Assembly (NCBI GenBank): GCA_005408345.1
Contig: SEMN01000567.1
Coordinates: 62,001-126,000, forward strand
Direction: 5' to 3'
From: Macquaria australasica
Taxonomy: Eukaryota > Chordata > Actinopteri > Centrarchiformes > Percichthyidae
DNA length: 64,000 nt
Below, in pieces: positions 1 to 8,500 of the stretch (position 1 is the first letter of the stretch; each line of letters opens with the position of its first letter). The notes below the pieces were generated by a model. The model was not told where the DNA came from and did no database searches. It saw only the letters and a program-made list of their open reading frames with translations. The translations under genes were made by a program, and so were the position numbers.

Positions 1-2
1 CG

Positions 3-662
3 TCCAAAGCGGACCGTTTTCAATCCAGCCTGACAGATAAGGGATACAAGGCAGCTGCACTGTCGGTCCGGGCACTCAATGCCACATCTCTCCTGATGGC
101 ATACCAAGCCGAGCTGGAGGAGGAGATGACGGCTTCGCCTAATCCCGCGTTGTGGGAGGAGGTGTGCATCGTCACCGACCACTGCCTCCACCTACACAAG
201 GTGGCGATCCAGTCACAGGGCAGGGCCATGGGGTTGATGGTCCTGCAGGAGAGAGCCCGTTGGCTGAATCTCACCACCCTGTCGACCAAGGAGAAGGAGG
301 ACCTCCTCGACACCCCCATAACACCCCAGGGTCTCTTCGGTACGGTGGTCACGTCGATGCAAAAGAGATGCAAGGAGAGAAAGATGGAGGATGAAGCTCT
401 GAAGCTGTGTCTGCCGAGAAGGGCGCCCTCTGTCACCCCTCCGGCCCATCGCCAATCCTTCGCCCAAGCGGTGGCGCGGCCACCTCCCACTTTCAAAATA
501 CCCAGGCTGCCCAAGCCTCAGGCAGCCCCTCAAGCACCGCCGAGAGCATCGGCTCCAAAGGGCCCGTGGCCGAAAAAGTCTTTCCCTCAGGAAGGGATGA
601 GGTCTGACCAACCACCCCCTACCTCCTCTCATGTGGTAAGGAGGAAGAAGCGGCTGGCCTGA
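3..662 (+). CDS. DIRS gag-like protein, 3' part (open at window edge)
   Basis: The frame is open from base 3, so the first ATG at 96 is internal and the protein begins upstream of the window. The visible 219 residues begin with a helical region rich in Ala, Leu and Glu. A mixed middle follows, then a long Pro/Ala/Lys-rich tail (about residues 130-219) with clusters such as VRRKKR just before the stop. Basic, proline-rich C-termini are typical of DIRS gag proteins, which are thought to package the element RNA. No CCHC zinc knuckle is visible. The frame ends at a TGA (660-662), and an open continuation exists in another frame from about 650. Assignment rests mainly on position upstream of a clear DIRS polymerase, with the helical N-terminal part as support. 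Confidence 0.7.
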   Translation, partial: SKADRFQSSLTDKGYKAAALSVRALNATSLLMAYQAELEEEMTASPNPALWEEVCIVTDHCLHLHKVAIQSQGRAMGLMVLQERARWLNLTTLSTKEKEDLLDTPITPQGLFGTVVTSMQKRCKERKMEDEALKLCLPRRAPSVTPPAHRQSFAQAVARPPPTFKIPRLPKPQAAPQAPPRASAPKGPWPKKSFPQEGMRSDQPPPTSSHVVRRKKRLA

Positions 663-817
663 TAGCCTCCCTGGCTGTGGTGAGCGAGGCGGCTCTGCCT
701 CCCCCTCCGGCTTCGCTAGTTCCAGCGGCCCCGTTCACGAGCAGGTTCACAGAGCTCGGTTCTGATCGGCGCACGGACGACGGGATGTTCGACCCGGTCC
801 AGCGCCCCGTGAAGTGA
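650..817 (+). pseudogene. Possible frameshifted continuation of the DIRS gag ORF
   Basis: From about 650 a second frame stays open to a TGA at 815-817. It encodes an Ala/Pro-rich stretch followed by an acidic segment containing TDDGMFDPV. Its composition matches the preceding gag tail, and it begins where that frame terminates. A one-base change near 650 could therefore have split one longer gag. It could also be spacer that happens to be open. No domain is recognisable. Confidence 0.35.
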
Positions 818-1271
818 AGCAGAGACAGTGTTCAGCATACGGAAACCCTCAGTGGTTCCGAAGCATGTCTCATAAGCACTTCTTACTGTTACACAGAATT
901 AAAGTTATCCCAACTGTCGCATCCAGGCAACGTGCCGAGGGCGCAGTTAATAACGATGAAAAACAAAATAAAACCTCTGTTGCAAAACATCTTGGTCACT
1001 CATTTCCCAGAAGGAGTAACACCTCACTCGGACATAGACAACCCTGCCGTGAGTTTCACGACTCGCGCAGGCGCAGTACTGAGCGAGCGGTACTGTGCTC
1101 CTATGCCACGAGAGGGAGCTCGCACTCCATGTGTGACAGACTGGCCAGTCAGTCCCCTGTCTCTGAGAGCAGCGAGCTGGTCAGAGTGCACAAACTCACA
1201 GTGGGTTATGAGAACATTAAGCGGGGGATACAGGCTTCAATTCGCCGTAACGCCACCACTGTTCAGAGTGA
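818..1271 (+). CDS. DIRS polymerase ORF, N-terminal linker before RT (fragment)
   Basis: This frame is open from 818, with ATGs at 932 and later. It ends in a block with the motif SGGYRLQFA followed by PPLFR. That block is the typical lead-in to DIRS reverse transcriptases, where an aromatic 'GY.LQF' motif precedes the fingers domain. Just after PPLFR the coding sense moves to another frame at about 1268-1272, so the reading frame that continues to 2017 past this point is a shadow. The segment between 818 and about 1170 has no recognisable domain and probably corresponds to the variable start of the pol ORF. Confidence 0.6.
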
Positions 1272-1995
1272 GTAATTCCGTCACAAGCTCTGGGCGAAGC
1301 TGCTCGCTTTCTACAGGAGGAGATTTCTTCCCTGCTAGAGAAAAGAGCGATAAGAGTTATCCCTCCAGAGCACAGTCGGAGAGGTTTTTATTCAAGATAT
1401 TTCCTGGTTCCCAAGAAGGGGGGGCGCGGCATGCGGGCAATTTTAGACCTCAGAGATCTAAACAAGCACCTCAGGAAATACAAATTCAGGATGTTAACGC
1501 ACGCGTCTCTGCTGCGTTTTCTGCGCCCGGGCAATTGGTTCACGTCAATCGACCTCAAGGACGTGTATTTTCACATCCCAATATACCCACCACACAGAAA
1601 ATATCTCAGATTTGCCTTCCAAGGGACGAGTTACGAGTATCTAGTCCTCCCCTTTGGTCTCTCCCTAAGCCCGAGAGTGTTTGTGAAGTGCACGGAGGCG
1701 GCCGTAGGGCCACTCCGGATGCGAGGTGTCAGAGTAGCCACGTATATCGACGACTGGCTCATTGCGGCATCCTCCCGCCAGGGGGCGGCAAATCACACAC
1801 GGTTACTCACGGAGCACTTGGTGGATCTAGGCTTCAAAATAAACCTGGAAAAGAGTGTTCTTCTTCCTTGTCAGACCATCTCCTTCATAGGTCTGTTTAT
1901 AGACTCGGCTCAGGCCAGAGTGAGGCTGACAGGAGAAAGGTTGCAGGCACTCAGAGACTGTTTAGCCCTTTTTCGCAGGGGGAAATGTGTCTCTC
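1272..1995 (+). CDS. DIRS reverse transcriptase core
   Basis: Open without stops from 1272; the first ATG is only at 1431, so the true start lies in the frame upstream of the frameshift. RT blocks appear in order: a basic fingers segment (YFLVPKKGG), RAILDLRDLN, the first catalytic Asp in SIDLKDVYFHIPI, the LPFGLSLSPRVF block, and the catalytic YIDDW at 1743-1757 followed by LIAAS. A thumb-like KSVLLP..ISFIGL segment follows. YIDD and FGL.LSPR are characteristic of DIRS/Ngaro RTs. The enzyme would reverse-transcribe the element RNA. The frame is lost near 1985, where the downstream sequence resumes in the +1 frame. Frame 0 stays open to 2717 by chance. Confidence 0.9.
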
Positions 1996-3027
1996 AGGCT
2001 TTGCCAAAGGTTGTTAGGGCTGATGGCCTCAGCCCTGGTGGTGGTTCCTATGGGACGCTTGCACATGAAGGGAATGCAGCGTTGGGTGGCCTCTCACAGG
2101 CTAGACCCACGCCGTCATGGCTCTCACAGGGTGAGAGTCTCAGTGGCCTGCACAGCAGCACTAATCCCATGGAGAAGCGTGGGCTTCCTGACTCAGGGAG
2201 TGCCTATGGGGGTTATTTTGTGCAGGAAAGTGGTCACAACAGATGCCTCCCTATCAGGATGGGGGGGCATATTCAAGGGGAGAGCAGTGAATGGGACCTG
2301 GGATCCTCACATGCGCTCATCTCACATAAATTACCTGGAGTTGTTAGCTGTTCATCTGTCACTGAAACATTTCCTCCCTTTTCTGAGGGGCCACCATGTG
2401 TTAGTCCGGTCAGACAACACCACGGTGGTAGCTTATGTCAACAGACAGGGGGGGCTAAGGTCCCTTCAGTTGCACACGCTGGCACACAGACTGATTGTCT
2501 GGAGCAGCAAACATTTTCTGTCCCTGAAGGCCACCCATGTGCCGGGGATACTGAACCGGGGGGCAGATCTTCTGTACAGGGGAAACCCCCTCTATGCAGA
2601 TTGGAGACTTCACCCAGGCGTGGTGAGTCTGGTTTGGGAGCGTTACGGGCGGCCGTCCGTGGACCTCTTTGCAACGAGGGAGAATACTCAGTGCCCTCTG
2701 TTTTTCTCCCTTCATGATCAGAATGCACCTCTGGGAATAGACGCACTGGCCCACCGGTGGCCTCGTGCTCTTCTGTATGCATTCCCCCCGATAGCTCTGA
2801 TCTCCCCGACCCTAGCCAGGGTGCGGGAGGAGGGCCTGTCGATGATTCTCATAGCTCCTTACTGGCCATCAAAGCACTGGCTGGCAGAGATAACCCAGCT
2901 CCTTTACCAGGAACCATGGCCTCTGCCAATACGAAGGGACCTGCTGTCTCAGGTGCGCGGAGAAATATTTCATCCCCACCCAGAGAGGCTGGCTCTGTGG
3001 GCCTGGCCCGTGAGTGGTTCAATCTGA
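1987..3027 (+). CDS. DIRS RNase H plus conserved post-RNase H region
   Basis: The first about 75 residues continue the RT connection domain. RNase H follows, with its three visible acidic residues in order: Asp in TTDAS (2242-2244), Glu in YLELLA (2338-2340) and Asp in RSDNTT (2413-2415). A late Asp occurs in ADLLYR, where many family members read AD.LSR. Residues from about 215 (VDLFATRENTQ) through YAFPP and ILIAPYWPSKHW form the block that follows RNase H in DIRS polymerases. In some DIRS elements this region is annotated as a Dam-like methyltransferase. I see no convincing methyltransferase catalytic motif here. The listed ATG is probably not a true start; the sequence is the frameshifted continuation of the RT ORF. 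The 3' end overlaps the recombinase ORF by 112 bases in another frame. Confidence 0.85.
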   Translation: MSLRLCQRLLGLMASALVVVPMGRLHMKGMQRWVASHRLDPRRHGSHRVRVSVACTAALIPWRSVGFLTQGVPMGVILCRKVVTTDASLSGWGGIFKGRAVNGTWDPHMRSSHINYLELLAVHLSLKHFLPFLRGHHVLVRSDNTTVVAYVNRQGGLRSLQLHTLAHRLIVWSSKHFLSLKATHVPGILNRGADLLYRGNPLYADWRLHPGVVSLVWERYGRPSVDLFATRENTQCPLFFSLHDQNAPLGIDALAHRWPRALLYAFPPIALISPTLARVREEGLSMILIAPYWPSKHWLAEITQLLYQEPWPLPIRRDLLSQVRGEIFHPHPERLALWAWPVSGSI

Positions 3028-3332
3028 GGACCGTGGGCCTCCCTTTGAGCGTGACTGAGACCATCCAGAATGCTAGGGCCCCCTCGACGAGGTCCCTTTA
3101 TGAGAGCAAATGGTCAATCTTTGAGAAATGGTGCGATGACTTACAAGAAGTCCCCTTTCAGTGTTCTGTGGCTGTGATCTTGGCTTTCTTACAAGACATG
3201 GTGGACAAAGGGAAGGCTTTCTCCACCGTCAAGGTGTACTTGGCAGCTATTTCTGCCTGCCATATTGGTTTTGATGGGAAGGCTGTGGGACAGCATCCCT
3301 TGGTCTGCCGCTTCATGAGGGGCGCGTCGTAG
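2916..3332 (+). CDS. DIRS tyrosine recombinase, N-terminal (core-binding) part
   Basis: An ATG at 2916 opens a frame that overlaps the end of the RNase H ORF, the usual DIRS arrangement. After a poorly conserved leader of about 50 residues, the sequence APSTRSLYESKWSIFEKWC starts the SAM-like core-binding domain of a tyrosine recombinase. It continues through VILAFLQDMVDKGKAFSTVKVYLAAIS. The frame hits a TAG at 3330-3332 directly after CRFMRGA. The expected continuation appears in the +1 frame from about 3325, so a one-base change splits the recombinase here. The protein would bind the circular cDNA ends and insert them by site-specific recombination. Confidence 0.85.
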   Translation: MASANTKGPAVSGARRNISSPPREAGSVGLAREWFNLRTVGLPLSVTETIQNARAPSTRSLYESKWSIFEKWCDDLQEVPFQCSVAVILAFLQDMVDKGKAFSTVKVYLAAISACHIGFDGKAVGQHPLVCRFMRGAS

Positions 3333-4125
3333 GCTCCCAGTTTCTAAACCACTGGCCCCATCCTGGGACCTCCCCACTGTATTGGATGCTCTTTCGGCCC
3401 CACCTTTTGAACCACTGGAACAGGTGGAAATGAAAATGGTGGCTTTAAAGACAGCTTTATTGCTGTCTCTTGCTTCAGCTAAACGTGTGGGGGAGGTTCA
3501 TGCTTTTTCAGTGCACTGTGAGTGTACAAAGTTCTCTTCGGGGAATGTAAGGGTGACATTACTACCTAACCCTGCCTTTATGCCTAAGGTGTTAGGGTCA
3601 TGTTCCCCAGTTGACCTTGTGTCCTTCTATCCCCCGCCGTTCTTCTCAGATGAGCATGGGGCAATGCGCATTTACATGGACAGAACCAAAAGCTATAGGA
3701 AAAGTGACCAGCTTTTTGTGTCTTGGGCGAAGAACCACTTGGGAAAGCCAGTCTCAAAGCAGCGGCTCTCTCACTGGATTGTGGGGGCTATTGCTTTGGC
3801 TTATAGCTCTAAGGGTTTGCAGCCACCAGAGGGGCTGCGTGCACATTCTACCAGGGGTCTCACCACCTCATGGGCCCTTTTCAGAGGGATCTCCATTCAG
3901 GAGATTTGCGCCGCAGCAAGCTGGGCCTCGCCGCACACCTTCGCCAGGTTCTACAAGCTGGATGTTACGGCTCCTCCATTGGCCCATTCGGTGCTTAGTG
4001 TGGCTAAGGCACAGCGAGGCTCATTTCGGGACAGTTGGTCCCCCGGTAACATCTGCCTAGCAATCCGGGAGTCAGTATTTTCCCAATGTGAGACACAAAA
4101 CGAATGCTATGAAAGAGAACTTTAG
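3325..4125 (+). CDS. DIRS tyrosine recombinase, catalytic part
   Basis: The sense frame resumes at about 3325; the first ATG is at 3382, so this is a continuation and not a separate gene. Tyrosine recombinase signatures are all visible. The first catalytic Arg is in SAKRVGEV (codon 3484-3486). The HxxR box lies in AHSTRG (3841-3858). A conserved Trp sits in AASWASPHTF. The nucleophile Tyr is in ARFYKLDV (3952-3954). Set side by side, the catalytic residues are intact, and only the frameshift at about 3325 prevents one continuous protein. The last residues run into the element's terminal inverted-repeat region, where the stop lies at 4123-4125. This overlap of the recombinase end with the internal complementary region is a DIRS hallmark. 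Confidence 0.92.
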   Translation, partial: RRRLPVSKPLAPSWDLPTVLDALSAPPFEPLEQVEMKMVALKTALLLSLASAKRVGEVHAFSVHCECTKFSSGNVRVTLLPNPAFMPKVLGSCSPVDLVSFYPPPFFSDEHGAMRIYMDRTKSYRKSDQLFVSWAKNHLGKPVSKQRLSHWIVGAIALAYSSKGLQPPEGLRAHSTRGLTTSWALFRGISIQEICAAASWASPHTFARFYKLDVTAPPLAHSVLSVAKAQRGSFRDSWSPGNICLAIRESVFSQCETQNECYEREL

Positions 4126-4427
4126 GTTACTTGCGTAACCCCGGTTCTCTGAGTAGCATGAGTGAGTGTCTCACTAGACCACCCTCCTTGCTCATTCATA
4201 GCGAGGAAGAGGTGAGTGTTTTTTGAATGACTGGCAGCGTAGTGTCAGACCCTTTTTATAGGGGGAGGGTCTCCACCCTCCCTGACACTGACGTGCTTAG
4301 TTCCAGCCAATCCTGGCTGGCAGAATGCAATAGGAGCTTCTGATGAGGTCACGCTATAGGCGTTCCCAATGTGAGACACTCACTCATGCTACTCAGAGAA
4401 CCGGGGTTACGCAAGTAACCTAAAGTT
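4081..4427. repeat. DIRS 3' end: 57-bp inverted repeat and partial direct repeat
   Basis: Bases 4118-4174 and 4371-4427 are perfect reverse complements (57 of 57), separated by a 196-bp spacer. The block TCCCAATGTGAGACAC occurs twice in direct orientation, at 4081-4096 and 4364-4379. The first copy continues as a degenerate version of the second arm (CGAATGCTATGAAAGAGAAC). This mixture of inverted and direct copies is what an internal complementary region next to a terminal repeat looks like in a DIRS element. There it templates circle formation during reverse transcription. No target duplication is visible beyond 4427, as expected. Confidence 0.85.
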
Positions 4428-5086
4428 TCTGGTGACGGTGGCAGCTGATCGCAGCTGGATCAGCTGTCAGTCAAATTAACAGCTGTAGAGACTTTTGATG
4501 GAGTTTTTATCTGCACACATGCGCACTGCGCTAATACTAATAAAGGCAAGTTATTACTGGCAGAGCAGCGGTATTTTCTCTCTGCAGCCTGTTACCTGTT
4601 TAACATTGTTCATTATTTGCATCTGTATCTATCGATATTCTGATTGTGAATTCATTATTGAATAACATAGAATATGATTAGGGCGTCTTTTGAACATTTG
4701 AAATTATGTATTACGCTAAATGTTTCAGGGAAAATTGAAGTGATGTAGCTCACATCAAACCCGACGCTCAGGAATTATCAGTCAGTATGTGACTGAATGG
4801 AAATTCTGATAAATGATGTAAATGATTTCTTGCTGACAGACAGACTCTCCTACTCTCTCTGACTTTAACTGTATCCATAGTAAAATTTAACAGGGGAAAT
4901 AACAGATCATGAAAAGAAAAATCTTTCTAATAAATGAAGAAAGTTCTTTATGGTTAATTTGTTCAGACCTACAATTAACACAGATTCAAATAAATACATG
5001 CAAATAAAATATAAAACTTGGGAGTGATACACTTGAGTTTAATCTGTTATCTTTCTTCACTCAATCAGTCCGATCAGCTGCAGCGT
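4428..5086. other. Non-coding DNA right of the DIRS element
   Basis: AT-rich sequence with no open frame of interest and no repeat that I recognise. A run of CAGCTG boxes (4443-4487) lies just outside the element. Confidence 0.5.
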
Positions 5087-5330
5087 CCAATCAATAACCA
5101 ATATCCAATAAGGGGGCGTGTCAACCGGTAAAAGTCTTCCATGAAGGCTGCTCTCGTGTATCCTCGCTCATGGCTCCTCAGATATCCCTCCTCACTCCTC
5201 AGAGCAGAAATAAGAGCTTTGAGACAGCCTTCAAGATGGCGGAGTAGAACAACTTCCAGTTCAAGCGAGGATCGAGGATCGAGGAGATGTCAAATAAGAG
5301 ACTTGAGATGTACCCAATATGTGTGAAGCA
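5087..5330 (+). promoter_or_regulatory. Promoter-like cluster: three CCAAT boxes, GC box, YY1-like motif
   Basis: CCAAT occurs at 5087-5091, 5098-5102 and 5105-5109, followed by a GC-rich GGGGGCGTG at 5112-5120. About 115 bp further on is CAAGATGGCGG (5232-5242), a match to the YY1 element often found just downstream of transcription starts in TATA-less promoters. No TATA box lies between them. The only frame here (5141-5326) has no recognisable product. The order and spacing resemble a small housekeeping-type promoter, but the block could equally be the internal promoter or leader of a dispersed repeat, since what follows to 5460 looks repetitive. Confidence 0.35.
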
Positions 5331-5393
5331 CAGGAAAATCAGGGCTTCAGACTGCAACCACTTAGTCACATTTTGCGACCATTTTTGGAGAGA

Positions 5394-5422
5394 GTGCTCC
5401 TAAATATTACAACTAGGAGCAC
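5394..5422. repeat. Short hairpin (9-bp stem, 11-nt loop)
   Basis: GTGCTCCTA (5394-5402) and TAGGAGCAC (5414-5422) are perfect inverted arms. The surrounding text (TTGCGACCATTTTTGG at 5373-5388) resembles a dispersed fish repeat known to me only from memory. Confidence 0.5.
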
Positions 5423-5467
5423 CAGTGCCAATCCTATATTATGTGAAACACCAGGAGGGAGTGAGAA

Positions 5468-5470
<3 letters not shown>

Positions 5471-5525
<55 letters not shown>

Positions 5526-5566
5526 AGTGAGTGAGTGAGAGAGAGAGAGAGATCGAGAGAGAGAGA
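5471..5566. repeat. (GT)n microsatellite passing into (GA)n
   Basis: About 26 GT units (5471-5522) are followed by imperfect GAGT and GA units up to about 5566. Confidence 0.95.
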
Positions 5567-8500
5567 TCTACCTGTGTCTGGTTCGTAAGTGCTCTCACTT
5601 GGCCCCTTGACAATGAATCAATTCATTTTTCAAAATAAAAGACCATTCAGACCTGCTTGTGCCACTACAGTCCCAAATTTCTGATGAGGAGGGGAAATCA
5701 GCAGGTGATATAGTTAACTTTATACATCACTGCAACAAAGCAGTCACTGATTGAAACTAACCAACAGGGATCCAACACTATTTGAGGGATATCTAGCTTC
5801 GGACCAACGTGTTGGCTAGACGAACCGACCAACCAACACTAACATTTTGGTGAACTTTGAATTTCTTCTATTTTTAAGCAGAACATGTATTTATGACAGT
5901 GTTGTCACAACACAGGTTAAAGGTTCAGTGCAGAAATCAGATGATTATCTCATCTTATCTCTTCATTGACAATAACTGCCAAAGATTCAGTTATGATCAG
6001 CTATTCTTGGCAAACATTTCAGCTTTTAAAAATTGTATTGTAGTAAGCTTAGTCTGTAACTGCTAACACCCCTCCCCCCACCCTTTAAACACACACACAC
6101 ACACACACTCACACAGAATGTCTGTACCGCAATCTCATGAACATCAGTGATAAAATGCATCAAGTTCAAATTAGCATTCAAGCATGCCTTCATCAGTGCA
6201 ATTGTCATGTTGAATTAATGTAGTCAATATATGGCTGCCCTGAAAGTAATATGAGTGTTCATGTCATATAAATCACTACTGTAAATATTCATTAACAGGA
6301 CCTAATTACCATTTCAATGTCAGTGATAATGACCACAATGATATGGGGACAACAGAGGCCTTCAGTATAAATCAAAACACATTTAAGGAGTTGATTTCCC
6401 ACAATGACTGCCAATTCAGCTGATGAAATGAACGGTCCGCTTCAGCAGCCTGGGAGGATACAAAATATGACTTCTTGTCCACTTGAAGGAAAGATTCTCT
6501 GACTCTACACTGCAAATATAACCTCTCTTACCTGGCAAACAGGGGGAAAAAGAGCAGGTCTCATCACCCAATCAAACAATCAATCATAACAAGACACAAG
6601 AGGGACAGTGATCATTACGTACACAAATCAAACATTTCAAAAGCAGAAAATCACACCGAATCACCCCAGCTGACAGAAAGTCATCCCACCCACCGGAGAA
6701 ATATTTTGGTCAGTGTTTTTCTATTTAAATGCAAATTAGTTAACAGGTTTCTCACAGGCACAGAGCCACTGGCCAAGGCGATTAGTTTAATTAAATGTAT
6801 TATATATATAATTTATATAGAAAAGCAGTTGTATTTCTTGTGGTACCAAGCAGGTTTTCATCCAGGGCAAATGGTAGCAAATACACCTGTGGTGAAATAG
6901 AGCATCCCCATGTAATACAGAAATAATAGTGCATTTTGAATAATAGGGTCATTCGTAATTTCTTAAAAAGTTGATTCAATAAGAGAAACTTTGTCTGAAA
7001 ACGTCTTTTCCTGGCCTTTTTCAGTCTGGAAAAAAATTGATTCACAATAATAGGTGAGTAAAGCTTAATTTTTAATAGTTTAATGTAATTTATTTGCTAA
7101 TTAAGTAATGGAAACTTGTTAAACGTTTGCCTTGAGGCAACACCATACCATTATGGATTCACCATGACACCATGACATTGTGGTATTGTGTATTTAGGTA
7201 TATATACACTGTTCAAAAGCATACCAGTCATCATAATTTTCTTTTTATCTCTACAATTTAACGTAGATAAATTTGATGTTAAAGTTGTAGTAAAGTTCAA
7301 GCTATTACTGTACATTGTAGGCTATAGTCTATTACTATTACAGTGAACTTTGTAAGTCTTCTTTGCACATGCTTATATTTTCCACACGTTTCCTCCATTT
7401 ACAGAATGAACGTAACATCATTCTATGCCTCTTCAGGGAAGAAGGTAGAACTAGCACTCCCAGTTGATGTTAGTGAGGATAAATTTGAAACAATAACTCT
7501 CTTCTTTCATTACTTACCATTATGGTACAGTGTTGCCTCAAGGGCAACACGCCCCAAAAAGTACCCCCAAAAAATTATTTCTTGAAAATTTCTTTACATT
7601 ATGTTTATTTTGTCTATTCTATGACAAAAAAACACTCCAAACATTTTTTCCACACTTTACCAGGTTTTCACACTTACTTCCTTTTCCATAAGCAAGCCAA
7701 AGTTTGATTTACGAAAGAAGTAGCTTTGAGCAGTGTTTCCAGAATCCTGACAAAGTGGCTACAGGTGATTCCTTTCAGTTCCCTGCGACCTCAGAATAAA
7801 AGCTGTGCAGCAGCTCATGGCACGACCATGGCAGGAAGCTTTTGTAAAGCCTCAAGGTAGCTCAGCAAATCTATCCAAGGATTCCTCTTTCTTTAAAACA
7901 AGGTTGGACATCCTTATATTCCACGTGTCCACAAAAACATTTAATTTCATGGCTAGAAAGACAACATGAGGAACACGGGATGAATGAACCAGCACAAAGT
8001 GCCTCTAGTGTTCCCCGTCTGTTTGCTGATGAGATATTAGCATTCATATTTTGTTTCAAGAGGGAGGAGAGCATAGCGATGCCTGCAGAGTATCAAGTTC
8101 TCCTGCCTCGCCAGCTTTCCCCCTCTTTTTGAAAACTTTCCTCTCCTGGATCCTCAGGAGATGTAATTACTGTGCAGTCAACTTGTAAGACCCATACTGT
8201 AGTCCCGGGGAATGCATCTCTCTTATCGACCATTCCTGGTCGTTATTTTTAACAGCTCTGCATCAGAAAATGGCTGTTATGCAGTTTTCCTTTGCTAAAA
8301 TGTATATACCACGTTGTCACAGTCAAGAGAAAAGGTTATTCATTCACGAGATGCACGCAGACAATCAAAGTATTGTGTCACATTTGGTGATTCAGAGGGA
8401 GTCATTGTGTTTAGGCTTGAGCTCTGATATCTAAAGGGTTACATTATAGCTTAGAATATAACGTGTGATATCACACATTGATCAGTGAGCAATCATATGC

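Larger units (their letters stand above)
1..4427 (+). mobile_element. DIRS-type (tyrosine recombinase) retrotransposon, 5' end outside window
   Basis: The element reads gag-like protein, reverse transcriptase, RNase H plus a following conserved region, and a tyrosine recombinase, in that order on the + strand. It closes with an inverted-repeat end. This order, the recombinase in place of a DDE integrase, the lack of any aspartic protease and the complex inverted 3' end together define DIRS elements. These copy through a circular intermediate and insert without target-site duplication. The 5' end and left terminal repeat lie upstream of base 1. The frame changes near 650, 1270, 1985 and 3325. 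The overlap of the RNase H and recombinase frames (2916-3027) is normal DIRS architecture and not damage. Few internal stops are present, so this copy looks fairly young but not autonomous as read. The right boundary is taken as the end of the inverted repeat. Confidence 0.93.

Noticed and set aside
932..2017. The 361-codon frame as a separate gene
   Set aside because: Its start contributes the RT lead-in (SGGYRLQFA), but everything after about 1270 is a shadow of the RT frame.
1431..2717. The 428-codon frame as one RT gene
   Set aside because: Only the part up to about 1985 is RT-like. The remainder of the frame is out of phase with the RNase H and has no homology. The natural continuation lies in the next frame.
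2438..2782. Minus-strand frames inside the RNase H region
   Set aside because: They mirror the well-supported + strand coding sequence and show no domains.
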